Below, piece after piece: positions 57,058 to 64,000 of a stretch of 64,000 nt of DNA. Every line of letters begins with the position of its first letter. Within the stretch, counting starts at the first letter, position 1. The DNA comes from CAZWSC01 sp964636385. Its GTDB lineage: Bacteria > Eisenbacteria > RBG-16-71-46 > CAIMUX01. The notes below the pieces were generated by a model. That model did not search any database. It had not been told where the DNA came from and saw only the letters and a program-made list of their open reading frames with translations. The translations under genes were made by a program, and so were the position numbers. The stretch lies in the NCBI GenBank assembly GCA_964636385.1, contig CAZWSC010000047.1:38594-102593 (forward strand), given 5' to 3'.

Positions 57058-58485
57058 TTACCTCCCTGGGTTGGTTTCCTGCCCGGACTCGGCCGGCTCC
57101 ACCTCGATCCTCAGTCCATCGACTCTCGTAACCCTGACCATCTTCCCTGCGGGAATCGGCCCTGCCGCGCGGGCGTTCCAGTACTCTCCGTGCACCAGGA
57201 CCTGTCCCTCCGGATCCAGGTCGGTGGCGGCCTTTCCGATCTCCCCCCGCATGCCGTCCGCCCCGCTCCATCGGGGGCGGCGCTGGGCGCGAAGAGCCAT
57301 GTAGACGGCGAAGATGAAGAACGCGGCAAAGGTGGCGACGGCCGGTATCAGCACCGACAGCGATACGCGGGCGGCCGAGCCGCGCTCGAACAGAAGGAGC
57401 GACCCGAGTATCAAGCTCACAATCCCTCCGATCGAAAGAAGGCCGTAGCTGGTCACCTGGAACTCCAGGGCGAACATGACCACAGCGAGTATTATGAGCA
57501 ACACCCCCGCGACTGTGACAGGCAGGCTCTGGAAGGCGAAGAAGGCAAGTATGAGCGAGATCGCCCCCACAACTCCCGGAAGTATCGTGCCCGGGTTGTA
57601 CAGCTCCAGCCCGATGCCGAGGATCCCGGCCAGGAAGAGGAGATACGCGATGCTGGGGTTGGTGATCAGGGCAAGCATCCTCTCCCGCCAGCTCATCGTC
57701 AGCAGCCGCACCTCGGCGCCGGCGGTGCGAAGTACTGCCGTGCCGGTCGCGAGCGACACCTCTCGTCCGTCCACGAGCTCGAGCAGCTCCTCCAGAGTTG
57801 ACGCAATCAGGTCGACCACGGTATCACGGACCGCCTCCTCGGCGGAGAGGGAGACGGCCTCACGAACCGCCCGCTCGGCCCAGGCCGCATTGCGTCCGTG
57901 ACGGCTGGCCAGGGAGCGCGCATAGGCGGAGGCATCATGGGTCGCCTTGGCAGTCATCGCCCCGGAAGGTTCGGTGGTATCCGCCGGCGCGGCCCCTGTT
58001 CCGATCGGAACCGGAGTTGCCGCACCGATGCTGGTACCTGGCGCCATGGCGGCAACCGGGGCAGCCAGCGTCACGAAGAGACCCGCGGAGGCCGCGCGCG
58101 CTCCCGGCGGCGCGACATAGACGATGACCGGCACATCGGCCCCGAGGATCGCCTTGACCATCTCACGCATCGATGTATCCAGGCCGCCCGGCGTGTCCAG
58201 CACTATGACCGCGGCCATTGCGCCGTCCTCTTCCGAGGCCAGTATGCTCTTGCCGACAAACCTGGCCGTCACCGGGCCAATCGCATCCGCGAGTACGACC
58301 TTATAGACAAATCCCGGATCTCCGCCCGTACCGGACCCGGCAGTCTCATCCTCCCTCGGCGCTGTGACCCCGGGATCGTGTACGGCAGAGATGAGCAGCA
58401 GGACGAGACCTGCTGCTGCCAGCAGCGCCGGCGGAAGGACCCGCCCCGACACCGGGCGTCGTGGTGTGCGGTACCGCTTCAACAT
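57058..58485 (-). CDS. NfeD family protein with ClpP-like serine protease domain
   Basis: A 475-residue long-form NfeD. An N-terminal signal/transmembrane segment is followed by a ClpP-class protease domain (about 65-250: LDTPGGLDTSMREMV, VAPPGARAASAGLFVTLAA with the serine in ASAG, TSIGAATPV), then several transmembrane helices and a C-terminal OB fold (GEIGKAATDLDPEGQVLVHG). Such proteins cleave the C-terminus of the partner slipin. ATG at 58485 is very near AAGGAGG (2 nt); an ATG 51 nt upstream, at about 58536, is possible. Promoter at 58566-58594. Confidence 0.92.
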   Translation of the reverse strand: MLKRYRTPRRPVSGRVLPPALLAAAGLVLLLISAVHDPGVTAPREDETAGSGTGGDPGFVYKVVLADAIGPVTARFVGKSILASEEDGAMAAVIVLDTPGGLDTSMREMVKAILGADVPVIVYVAPPGARAASAGLFVTLAAPVAAMAPGTSIGAATPVPIGTGAAPADTTEPSGAMTAKATHDASAYARSLASRHGRNAAWAERAVREAVSLSAEEAVRDTVVDLIASTLEELLELVDGREVSLATGTAVLRTAGAEVRLLTMSWRERMLALITNPSIAYLLFLAGILGIGLELYNPGTILPGVVGAISLILAFFAFQSLPVTVAGVLLIILAVVMFALEFQVTSYGLLSIGGIVSLILGSLLLFERGSAARVSLSVLIPAVATFAAFFIFAVYMALRAQRRPRWSGADGMRGEIGKAATDLDPEGQVLVHGEYWNARAAGPIPAGKMVRVTRVDGLRIEVEPAESGQETNPGR

Positions 58486-58565
58486 GGCCTCCTTTCGAAC
58501 GGGCTTTCGGCTGGTATCACCTGTTGTCCGAAGCATCTGCCTGCAGGTCACCGCCACAGGCTGCA

Positions 58566-58594
58566 ATCTTACGCCCGCCATGGGATCGTCTCAA
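58566..58594 (-). promoter_or_regulatory. Promoter for the NfeD-slipin operon
   Basis: On the minus strand TTGAGA (5/6) and TAAGAT (4/6) are 17 nt apart, about 80 nt before the NfeD start at 58485. The rest of the 231-nt divergent gap shows no second promoter of similar quality for the metalloprotease. Confidence 0.5.
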
Positions 58595-58716
58595 GACAGG
58601 GAAGCAACGATATTCGGGCCTGTGTTACATTCAGGGCATCACGCATGCCGGGCGTCAAGGTCGGCAATCGGCAGCAGGGATCAACCCACATCCAAACGTA
58701 TGGAGTCGGAGTATCG

Positions 58717-61700
58717 ATGTCCATCTCCAGCAGACCTGGCGACAGGGCGCAGAAGGGGTGGAGCCGCGGCCGGTCCGGAAGCCTGGTCAGAACCGCAGGA
58801 TTCCGCTGTGGGCGGTTCCCGGGAGGCGGCTCAAACCGGAGGCGGTTCACCGCGGTTGCTGGCTTTGCCGCAATAATCTGGCACACACCTGCACTGGCGT
58901 TTGCGCCTGATCCCCTCGACAGCCCTGGATCCGGCACCATCAACCCGGCCGGGACACCGCTGCTGATGGGGAACGGCGGCGGCAATCTCTTTCATCAGGT
59001 TCCCGGCTGGGCTGCAATCCACCTCACTTCCGGGGATCTCTCCTCCGTCCCGGTCTCCGCATGGGACGGGACCGGCCACTGGTCGACTGCCCTGTCTGCG
59101 GCCCGGATCGCCCGCGACCTCGAAGACCTGCCGCGCATCGGGTCACTGGAGACAGGGCCGCTGGAGGTTGTCCGGGTCTCCCCCACACCGCGGATAACCT
59201 ACATCCATCTGCAGCAGGTCCTGGAAGGAAGGCCGATTCTCGGGTCTCACCTTGTTCTGCAGATTGACGCTGCCGGCAGGCCTGTACTTCTGCGCGGATC
59301 GGCGATGCCCGGGGCCGGGTCGATGATGGCGGAACGCAGCCCACCTCTCCCGCCCCGAATTCTGCGAGAGGCGTCCCTTGTCGGGCTTGGGCTTTCCGAG
59401 GGCGACGTGGAGTGGGAGGAGGACTCCGCCGCCTGGATCGCCTGGAACGGAGCGGGAGGAGCCATCGGTCTGAGACCTGTGCTGCGGGTTCGATTCCGTA
59501 CCGGGAATCCTCCCGGATGGTGGGATGCCGCAGTCGATGAACACACAGGCGAGCTTCTGCTTCGGGAGAATCGCCTGTGCCGGAGCCACCAGATCGGTGG
59601 AAGAGCGTACGGTCTCATTGAACCTGCCACGGTGGGGGACGAGATGGAGCGCCTGCCCTTCAGCGGCATGACCGTCATCGCCCACCCCCCGGCATTCGAG
59701 CAGTCGGTCTTCACCGACACCCTTGGCGGCTTCTCCCTGGATCTGCCCCATGAAGGAGAGTACCGCCTGACAATGGTCATGCAGGGGCCGTTCGCACGGA
59801 TCCAGGATGGAGGCCGCGCACTATGGACCCCGACAGACACGCTGAGGGCGTCAGCCCCCGGCACGGTCGAGTTCCTGTGGGATGAATCCAACTCGCATCC
59901 GTCCCACCGGAACGCCTTTCACCACGTGAACAGGGCGCACTCGTTCATCCGGGCCATTGATCCCGGTGAGGCGCTCGCCCCCCTGGACGATCCCATGACA
60001 GTCCGGGTAGAGGATCAATCCGGGTACTGCAACGCCTACTGGAACGGCAGGCGGCTCAACTTCTACGCGGCCGGGGCGGGCTGCGTGTCGTCCGCAAGAA
60101 TCGCCGATGTCGTGTACCACGAGTACGGCCACGCCGTCACGCAGTACTGCTATGCCCCATTCTCCACGCCGCACGACATGAATGAGGCATTCAGCGACTA
60201 CTTCGCAGCCACCATGACCGATCAGCCGTACATAGGTGTCGGCTTCTTCGGACCGGGCACCCACATTCGCGAAGTCGAGACGGTCCGGGTATGGCCGGAC
60301 GATCGGAGCCCCAGCCCTCACCAGCAGGGCCTTATCCTGGCCGGGGCGCTGTGGAACCTGCGGAAGGAGCTGGGTCCCGCCAGGACCGACTCCCTCTTCC
60401 ACTTCGCCCGGTACGGCGCCGCGCAGTCATTCGATGATTACATGCTGGACCTGCTTGTGTGGGATGACGACGACGGGAACCTTGAGAACGGCACACCGCA
60501 CATCGCCCGGATTACCGGCGCCTTCAAGGCTCACGGTATAGGGGACTACAGCGTGCGCATTGAACACGAGCCTCTTCCCGACGTCGAGATGCCTGGTTCC
60601 GTCGTGGAGGCCGGGGCGTGGATCAGGTCGCTCTTCCCCCCCGCACCCGACTCGGTGTCGGTGTTCTACTCCACGGGAGAAGGCTATCAGCGCCTGGCAG
60701 CAACCGCGATCTCCGGGACCCGCGAGTACCGCGTGCTGATCCCCACGGGCTCCGGGGAGGATGATGACACCGTCCGGACGATCTCATACTTCTGGGCTGC
60801 GGCGGACACGGCGGGGAACCGCGCAGTACATCCCCCGTTGGCACCGGACTCGGTCTTCAGGTTCATCGTGGGTCCGGACCTTGTGCCCCCACTCATCGAG
60901 CATGCGCAGGAAACATCGGTCACCTCCGACAGGGTGCGCCTTCCGCTCCGGGCCCGTGTGACGGACAACTCCGGGAACATTGGGCGGGTGGCGGCTTTCC
61001 TGCGCCCGGAGTCCGGGGGCGGTGGCGTCGAACACGTTCTTGAGCCCGGACCTGCGGATGGGGTGTACCGGGGAGAGGTCGAACTGCCGGAGCTCGTGCC
61101 GGGATCCGACCTGCTCTACCATCTGGTGGCCGAAGACCGCGCCATCACACCGAATCAGGCCAGGTCGCCGGAGTACCCTCTGGAGCATCGCGTGCTCGTA
61201 CACGGAGGGACTACTTTCACACTGGAGACGGATCCTGGTCCCCTGGTTCCGACCGGCGACTGGTCCTGGGGATCCCCGGCTCAGCCGCTCGAAGCCTGGA
61301 GCGGGGAACGCGTGTGGGCCACGAACCTGGAAGGAACCTACTCCGCCAACACCTCATCCTCACTCCTCTGGGGCCCCGTCGACCTGTCCGGATTCGAGCG
61401 GGCCCGGCTGGAGGTCAGGCACCTCCACAGATTCGAGGCAGGCTATGACGGCGGACGGGTCGAGCACTCCCACAGTCCGGCAGGCCCGTGGTTTCCCCTG
61501 GAGCCGGAGGAATCGTATCCATTCGACGGACTGAGGTTGTTCCATGGCCCTGCATTCAGCGGCTATTCGAACGGCTGGAGGATCAGCCGCTTCCCCCTGG
61601 ACGGCTTTCTCCGCGACTCCCAGCTCTTCATCAGGTTCCGCGCGGAGAGCGACGAGTACCTGGAGGACCTTGGATGGTATCTCGACGACGTCGCCCTGGT

Positions 61701-63429
61701 GAAAGCCCAGGCTCTCTCACTCCCCAGAGACCTGCGCATCCTTGAGTGCGGCCCGAACTGCCTTAAGCTGGAATGGCTGGCCCCCGCCAACGTGGACACA
61801 CTCTCTGACCGATTCTTCGGATACAACATCTACAGGAGCGAAGCCGGGGGGGAGTTCGGGACGGATCCAATCCACCCCTACCCCCTTCGCTCTCTCCACT
61901 ACAGGGACAGAGGCGTGATGACTGATGTGGCGTACCGCTACCGTCTCACCGCCATCTATGACGAGGGGGAGAGCCGGGCCAGGGAGGCCTCCGGAGTCCC
62001 ATACGCGCCGGCGCTGGTCGTCGACACTGACGAGGTGCGCTACCGTCTCCATGGAGTGAGCGAAAGCGACACAACCCTGATGATCATGAACGCAACGGGG
62101 GGCACACTCATGTTCAATGCCTATCTCGGCGGACCTGCCTCCTCCCTGGACGATCTTCGCGTGGAGTGGGATCAATCGCGTGCTGCCGGAGATCCCTACG
62201 AGCTCCTGATGGAGGATGCGCCGGACACCTCGCGCATGGTCGACCTTGCTTCCATCGAGGCCCGCAACCGTGATGATGCGGAGCTTGGGCGGCTGCTGGA
62301 ACTCCGCATCAGAATGCACCGCCCGTGGTCTGACCCGCTGCGGACCTGGGGCGCACTCATCTGGGTAGACACAGACAGGAATCTTGTGACGGGAAGAGCC
62401 GACTACAATCTGGGTGCCGATTACCTGGTAGCACTGGGGAAGCTTGCCGGAGAAGCAGGTCACGACGGCCCCGCCGTGCTTCTCGACCCGGCCCTGCGGC
62501 CGCAGGTCGGGCTCATGGGAGTTGACTTTCGCTCGCGGTCGGACAGCCTGATCGTGCCGATCCCGTGGAGCCTGCTTGGGAACCCAGATGATGTGCGGAT
62601 CCTGGTGACCCTGGGGACCTCCCTCACACGGCAGCCATTCGACCGTCTGCCGAAACTGCCCGATCTTCGCTGGCTGGATCGTCTGCCACGTCATGGCCGG
62701 GCCATCCCGGGAAGCCCGCAACCGTTTTCCCTGAAGTTCAACGCCGACTCAGTCGGTGTGGGGCAGTTCGAGGCCATGCTCATTCTCGCATCGAACGACG
62801 TCAACGAACCGGTCCGGGAGATCCCCGTTCATCTGGCCGTGAGCGGCCTGCTCCCACGCGAAGTGGAGGATCTTCGGTTCGAGCCCGGGCCCGAGGGGAT
62901 GCACATCTCCTTCTCCCTGCCTGACGAACCAGCCGCCCTTGGCGTGGGAGTGGAGCGCGCGGAAGCCGGACAGCTTGTCTGGCGACGGATCCCGCCGGAG
63001 CCCCTGCTTCCGGACTCCGCCGGTGTCTTCCATCTTCTGGACACTTCGGTGGAAAGCTCGGTCGAGTATCTGTACCGCTTCAGGACACTCTTCGATGGGG
63101 ATCGTCTGGTGGTGTACGGACCGCATTCAGCGCTGTACGATCACCGGCCATCCGCATTGCGCCTTCGTTCGTACGGGCCGAATCCATCCAGAGACTACGT
63201 CTCCTTCCGACTGGATCTTCCTGTCCCAAAGGATGTGCGGGTTGAGATATTCGATGCGTCCGGACGGCGAGTCCGCGATGATCTCGGCGGAAGCTTCCAC
63301 ACGGGCGTCCGCGAGATCCTATGGGACGGAACCGTCACCCGTGGTCGAAGGGCCCCATCCGGGATCTACTGGGTCAGGATCACGGTCGGTTCATGGACGA
63401 AGACGACCCGGATCGTACTGGTCCGGTAA
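58717..63429 (+). CDS. Large secreted zinc metalloprotease with C-terminal sorting domain
   Basis: A 1570-residue exported protein. A basic leader of about 45 residues precedes the hydrophobic signal (FTAVAGFAAIIWHTPALAFA). An FTP-like propeptide (about 70-290) is followed by a gluzincin peptidase: HEYGH at 468-472 and the third ligand Glu490 in MNEAFSDYFAA, as in M36/M4 enzymes. Next come Ig/fibronectin-like and jelly-roll segments (about 600-1470), one with WGPVDLSGFERARLEVRH, and a C-terminal FlgD/Por-like sorting domain (about 1475-1570: YGPNPSRDYV, VEIFDASGRRVRDD, RAPSGIYWVRI). It probably degrades extracellular protein for nutrition. ATG at 58717 is preferred (GGAG upstream); earlier in-frame starts only extend into the antisense NfeD region. 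Confidence 0.85.
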   Translation: MSISSRPGDRAQKGWSRGRSGSLVRTAGFRCGRFPGGGSNRRRFTAVAGFAAIIWHTPALAFAPDPLDSPGSGTINPAGTPLLMGNGGGNLFHQVPGWAAIHLTSGDLSSVPVSAWDGTGHWSTALSAARIARDLEDLPRIGSLETGPLEVVRVSPTPRITYIHLQQVLEGRPILGSHLVLQIDAAGRPVLLRGSAMPGAGSMMAERSPPLPPRILREASLVGLGLSEGDVEWEEDSAAWIAWNGAGGAIGLRPVLRVRFRTGNPPGWWDAAVDEHTGELLLRENRLCRSHQIGGRAYGLIEPATVGDEMERLPFSGMTVIAHPPAFEQSVFTDTLGGFSLDLPHEGEYRLTMVMQGPFARIQDGGRALWTPTDTLRASAPGTVEFLWDESNSHPSHRNAFHHVNRAHSFIRAIDPGEALAPLDDPMTVRVEDQSGYCNAYWNGRRLNFYAAGAGCVSSARIADVVYHEYGHAVTQYCYAPFSTPHDMNEAFSDYFAATMTDQPYIGVGFFGPGTHIREVETVRVWPDDRSPSPHQQGLILAGALWNLRKELGPARTDSLFHFARYGAAQSFDDYMLDLLVWDDDDGNLENGTPHIARITGAFKAHGIGDYSVRIEHEPLPDVEMPGSVVEAGAWIRSLFPPAPDSVSVFYSTGEGYQRLAATAISGTREYRVLIPTGSGEDDDTVRTISYFWAAADTAGNRAVHPPLAPDSVFRFIVGPDLVPPLIEHAQETSVTSDRVRLPLRARVTDNSGNIGRVAAFLRPESGGGGVEHVLEPGPADGVYRGEVELPELVPGSDLLYHLVAEDRAITPNQARSPEYPLEHRVLVHGGTTFTLETDPGPLVPTGDWSWGSPAQPLEAWSGERVWATNLEGTYSANTSSSLLWGPVDLSGFERARLEVRHLHRFEAGYDGGRVEHSHSPAGPWFPLEPEESYPFDGLRLFHGPAFSGYSNGWRISRFPLDGFLRDSQLFIRFRAESDEYLEDLGWYLDDVALVKAQALSLPRDLRILECGPNCLKLEWLAPANVDTLSDRFFGYNIYRSEAGGEFGTDPIHPYPLRSLHYRDRGVMTDVAYRYRLTAIYDEGESRAREASGVPYAPALVVDTDEVRYRLHGVSESDTTLMIMNATGGTLMFNAYLGGPASSLDDLRVEWDQSRAAGDPYELLMEDAPDTSRMVDLASIEARNRDDAELGRLLELRIRMHRPWSDPLRTWGALIWVDTDRNLVTGRADYNLGADYLVALGKLAGEAGHDGPAVLLDPALRPQVGLMGVDFRSRSDSLIVPIPWSLLGNPDDVRILVTLGTSLTRQPFDRLPKLPDLRWLDRLPRHGRAIPGSPQPFSLKFNADSVGVGQFEAMLILASNDVNEPVREIPVHLAVSGLLPREVEDLRFEPGPEGMHISFSLPDEPAALGVGVERAEAGQLVWRRIPPEPLLPDSAGVFHLLDTSVESSVEYLYRFRTLFDGDRLVVYGPHSALYDHRPSALRLRSYGPNPSRDYVSFRLDLPVPKDVRVEIFDASGRRVRDDLGGSFHTGVREILWDGTVTRGRRAPSGIYWVRITVGSWTKTTRIVLVR

Positions 63430-63488
63430 GCCTGACAGCCAGGTCCTTCACCACGCGGACGCACAGACTACAGGAATGGAGGAGAGTG

Positions 63489-63872
63489 ATGACTCGCAGA
63501 ATACGACAAGTGCCGGCTACCGCTGCTATGACGTTCCTGCTCTTGACGGCCGCGGCCCTCGCACCTACCGCTGTCTGGTCGCAGCAAGAGGCCCCCGAGG
63601 GGGAGATCGTGCGGCTTATCAGCGTGGGGAGTGTTCTCACGGCAGACGGCACGATCTGGGCATATCGTCCTGACAAGGAACGCTGGATGACCATCGACGA
63701 GTCATTCCGGGACGAGGGCAGACGGACCAGCATCCTCCCGCTGCCGGTCAGCCCGGATGAGATCAGCGAGATGATTACCTTTGGCTTCATACTGACGGAC
63801 GAAGGTGTCTGCTGGCTGTACGACATCGAGAAGAACCGCTGGATCCGCCTTCCGGATCCTGGCACACGCTGA
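63489..63872 (+). CDS. Small secreted two-repeat protein
   Basis: A 127-residue exported protein. Its signal peptide (about 1-31, ending AVWSQ) is followed by two related units: VGSVLTADGTIWAYRPDKER, then WMTIDESF, and FGFILTDEGVCWLYDIEKNR, then WIRLPDPG. The pattern hydrophobic-LT-D-G-x-W-Y...KxRWxxL resembles two beta-propeller blades, too few to close a propeller alone, so it may oligomerise. ATG at 63489 follows TGGAGGAGAG. It is 59 nt after the metalloprotease and probably co-transcribed. The remaining 128 nt to the window end show no gene. Confidence 0.7.
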   Translation: MTRRIRQVPATAAMTFLLLTAAALAPTAVWSQQEAPEGEIVRLISVGSVLTADGTIWAYRPDKERWMTIDESFRDEGRRTSILPLPVSPDEISEMITFGFILTDEGVCWLYDIEKNRWIRLPDPGTR

Positions 63873-64000
63873 TCGAGAGGACGGTCTCCCCGGGGGCCTC
63901 GCTTCTGGACCCAGAACTGCATCTGTGGCCTGGGGAAGCTTCCACCGCGGGGGGCCTGAGCGGCATCCGAACCCCGCACTTCTCCCGTCCGGAACATGCC

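Noticed and set aside
57898..58716. N-terminal extension of the metalloprotease by about 270 codons
   Set aside because: This part is antisense to nfeD and its promoter, is Arg/Gly-rich, and would place the signal sequence in the middle of the protein.
1..64000. CRISPR arrays, insertion sequences, integrase/att sites, rRNA and tRNA genes
   Set aside because: No direct-repeat/spacer pattern, transposase motif or RNA gene was seen when reading both strands; distant or degenerate cases cannot be excluded without a search.

Overview
The window is a GC-rich, gene-dense bacterial chromosome segment. GTG starts, 1-8 nt gene overlaps and AGGAGG-type ribosome sites are common. The cell is Gram-negative: it encodes an Omp85/TamA barrel, TamB, lipoproteins and an outer-membrane barrel. 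It looks anaerobic or microaerophilic, with a flavodiiron protein, rubrerythrin, superoxide reductase, ferritin and DsrC. Two secreted proteins end in a FlgD/Por-like sorting domain (PNP...EIF.A.GR.VR...WDG...PSG.Y). That points, as an inference, to a deep FCB-group lineage (Krumholzibacteriota, Eisenbacteria or Fermentibacterota-like) rather than to a proteobacterium. No rRNA, tRNA, CRISPR array, insertion sequence or prophage was seen.

Layout. 1-5.2 kb (minus): MoxR ATPase (cut by the window edge), HIT protein, an orphan DNA methyltransferase, a low-molecular-weight phosphatase, a GT-C glycosyltransferase and a Sua5/TsaC t6A enzyme. 5.3-10.4 kb (plus): a deoxyhypusine-synthase homologue with a coiled-coil tail, then a compact dsrC-dsrM-like-dsrK-like redox module and a DUF4236-TPR protein. 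10.4-13.3 kb (minus): a cysteine-desulfurase-family enzyme and a beta-helix lipoprotein. 13.4-17.8 kb (plus): a MacAB-type exporter with two separate permeases. 17.9-20.8 kb (minus): the oxygen and iron defence genes. 21-24.6 kb (minus): a small lipoprotein, a methyltransferase, purE-purD and a small membrane protein. 24.8-27.6 kb (plus): ankyrin protein, membrane protein and lone response regulator, with overlapping coding regions.

27.6-52 kb is one long minus-strand run of housekeeping genes. Read in the direction of transcription it holds a SurA-like foldase, recJ, a RelA/SpoT enzyme, an outer-membrane protein, dtd, maf and mtnA. A strong promoter then opens rplM-rpsI-rpsB-tsf-pyrH-frr-uppS-cdsA-dxr-tamA-tamB-uvrD, followed by a LarA homologue. 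This joins translation, isoprenoid and phospholipid synthesis and outer-membrane assembly in one block. 52-64 kb holds an RlmD/TrmA-type RNA methyltransferase, a TPR protein, an unrecognised small cytosolic protein with its own promoter and terminator, a secreted sorting-domain protein behind a perfect consensus promoter, a slipin/NfeD pair, a 1570-residue secreted metalloprotease and a small secreted repeat protein.

The least conventional parts are the free-standing DsrC-MK module with no dsrAB nearby, the extended bacterial deoxyhypusine synthase, the ankyrin/response-regulator operon and the secreted sorting-domain proteins. All functions are read from motifs and context; no database search was run.
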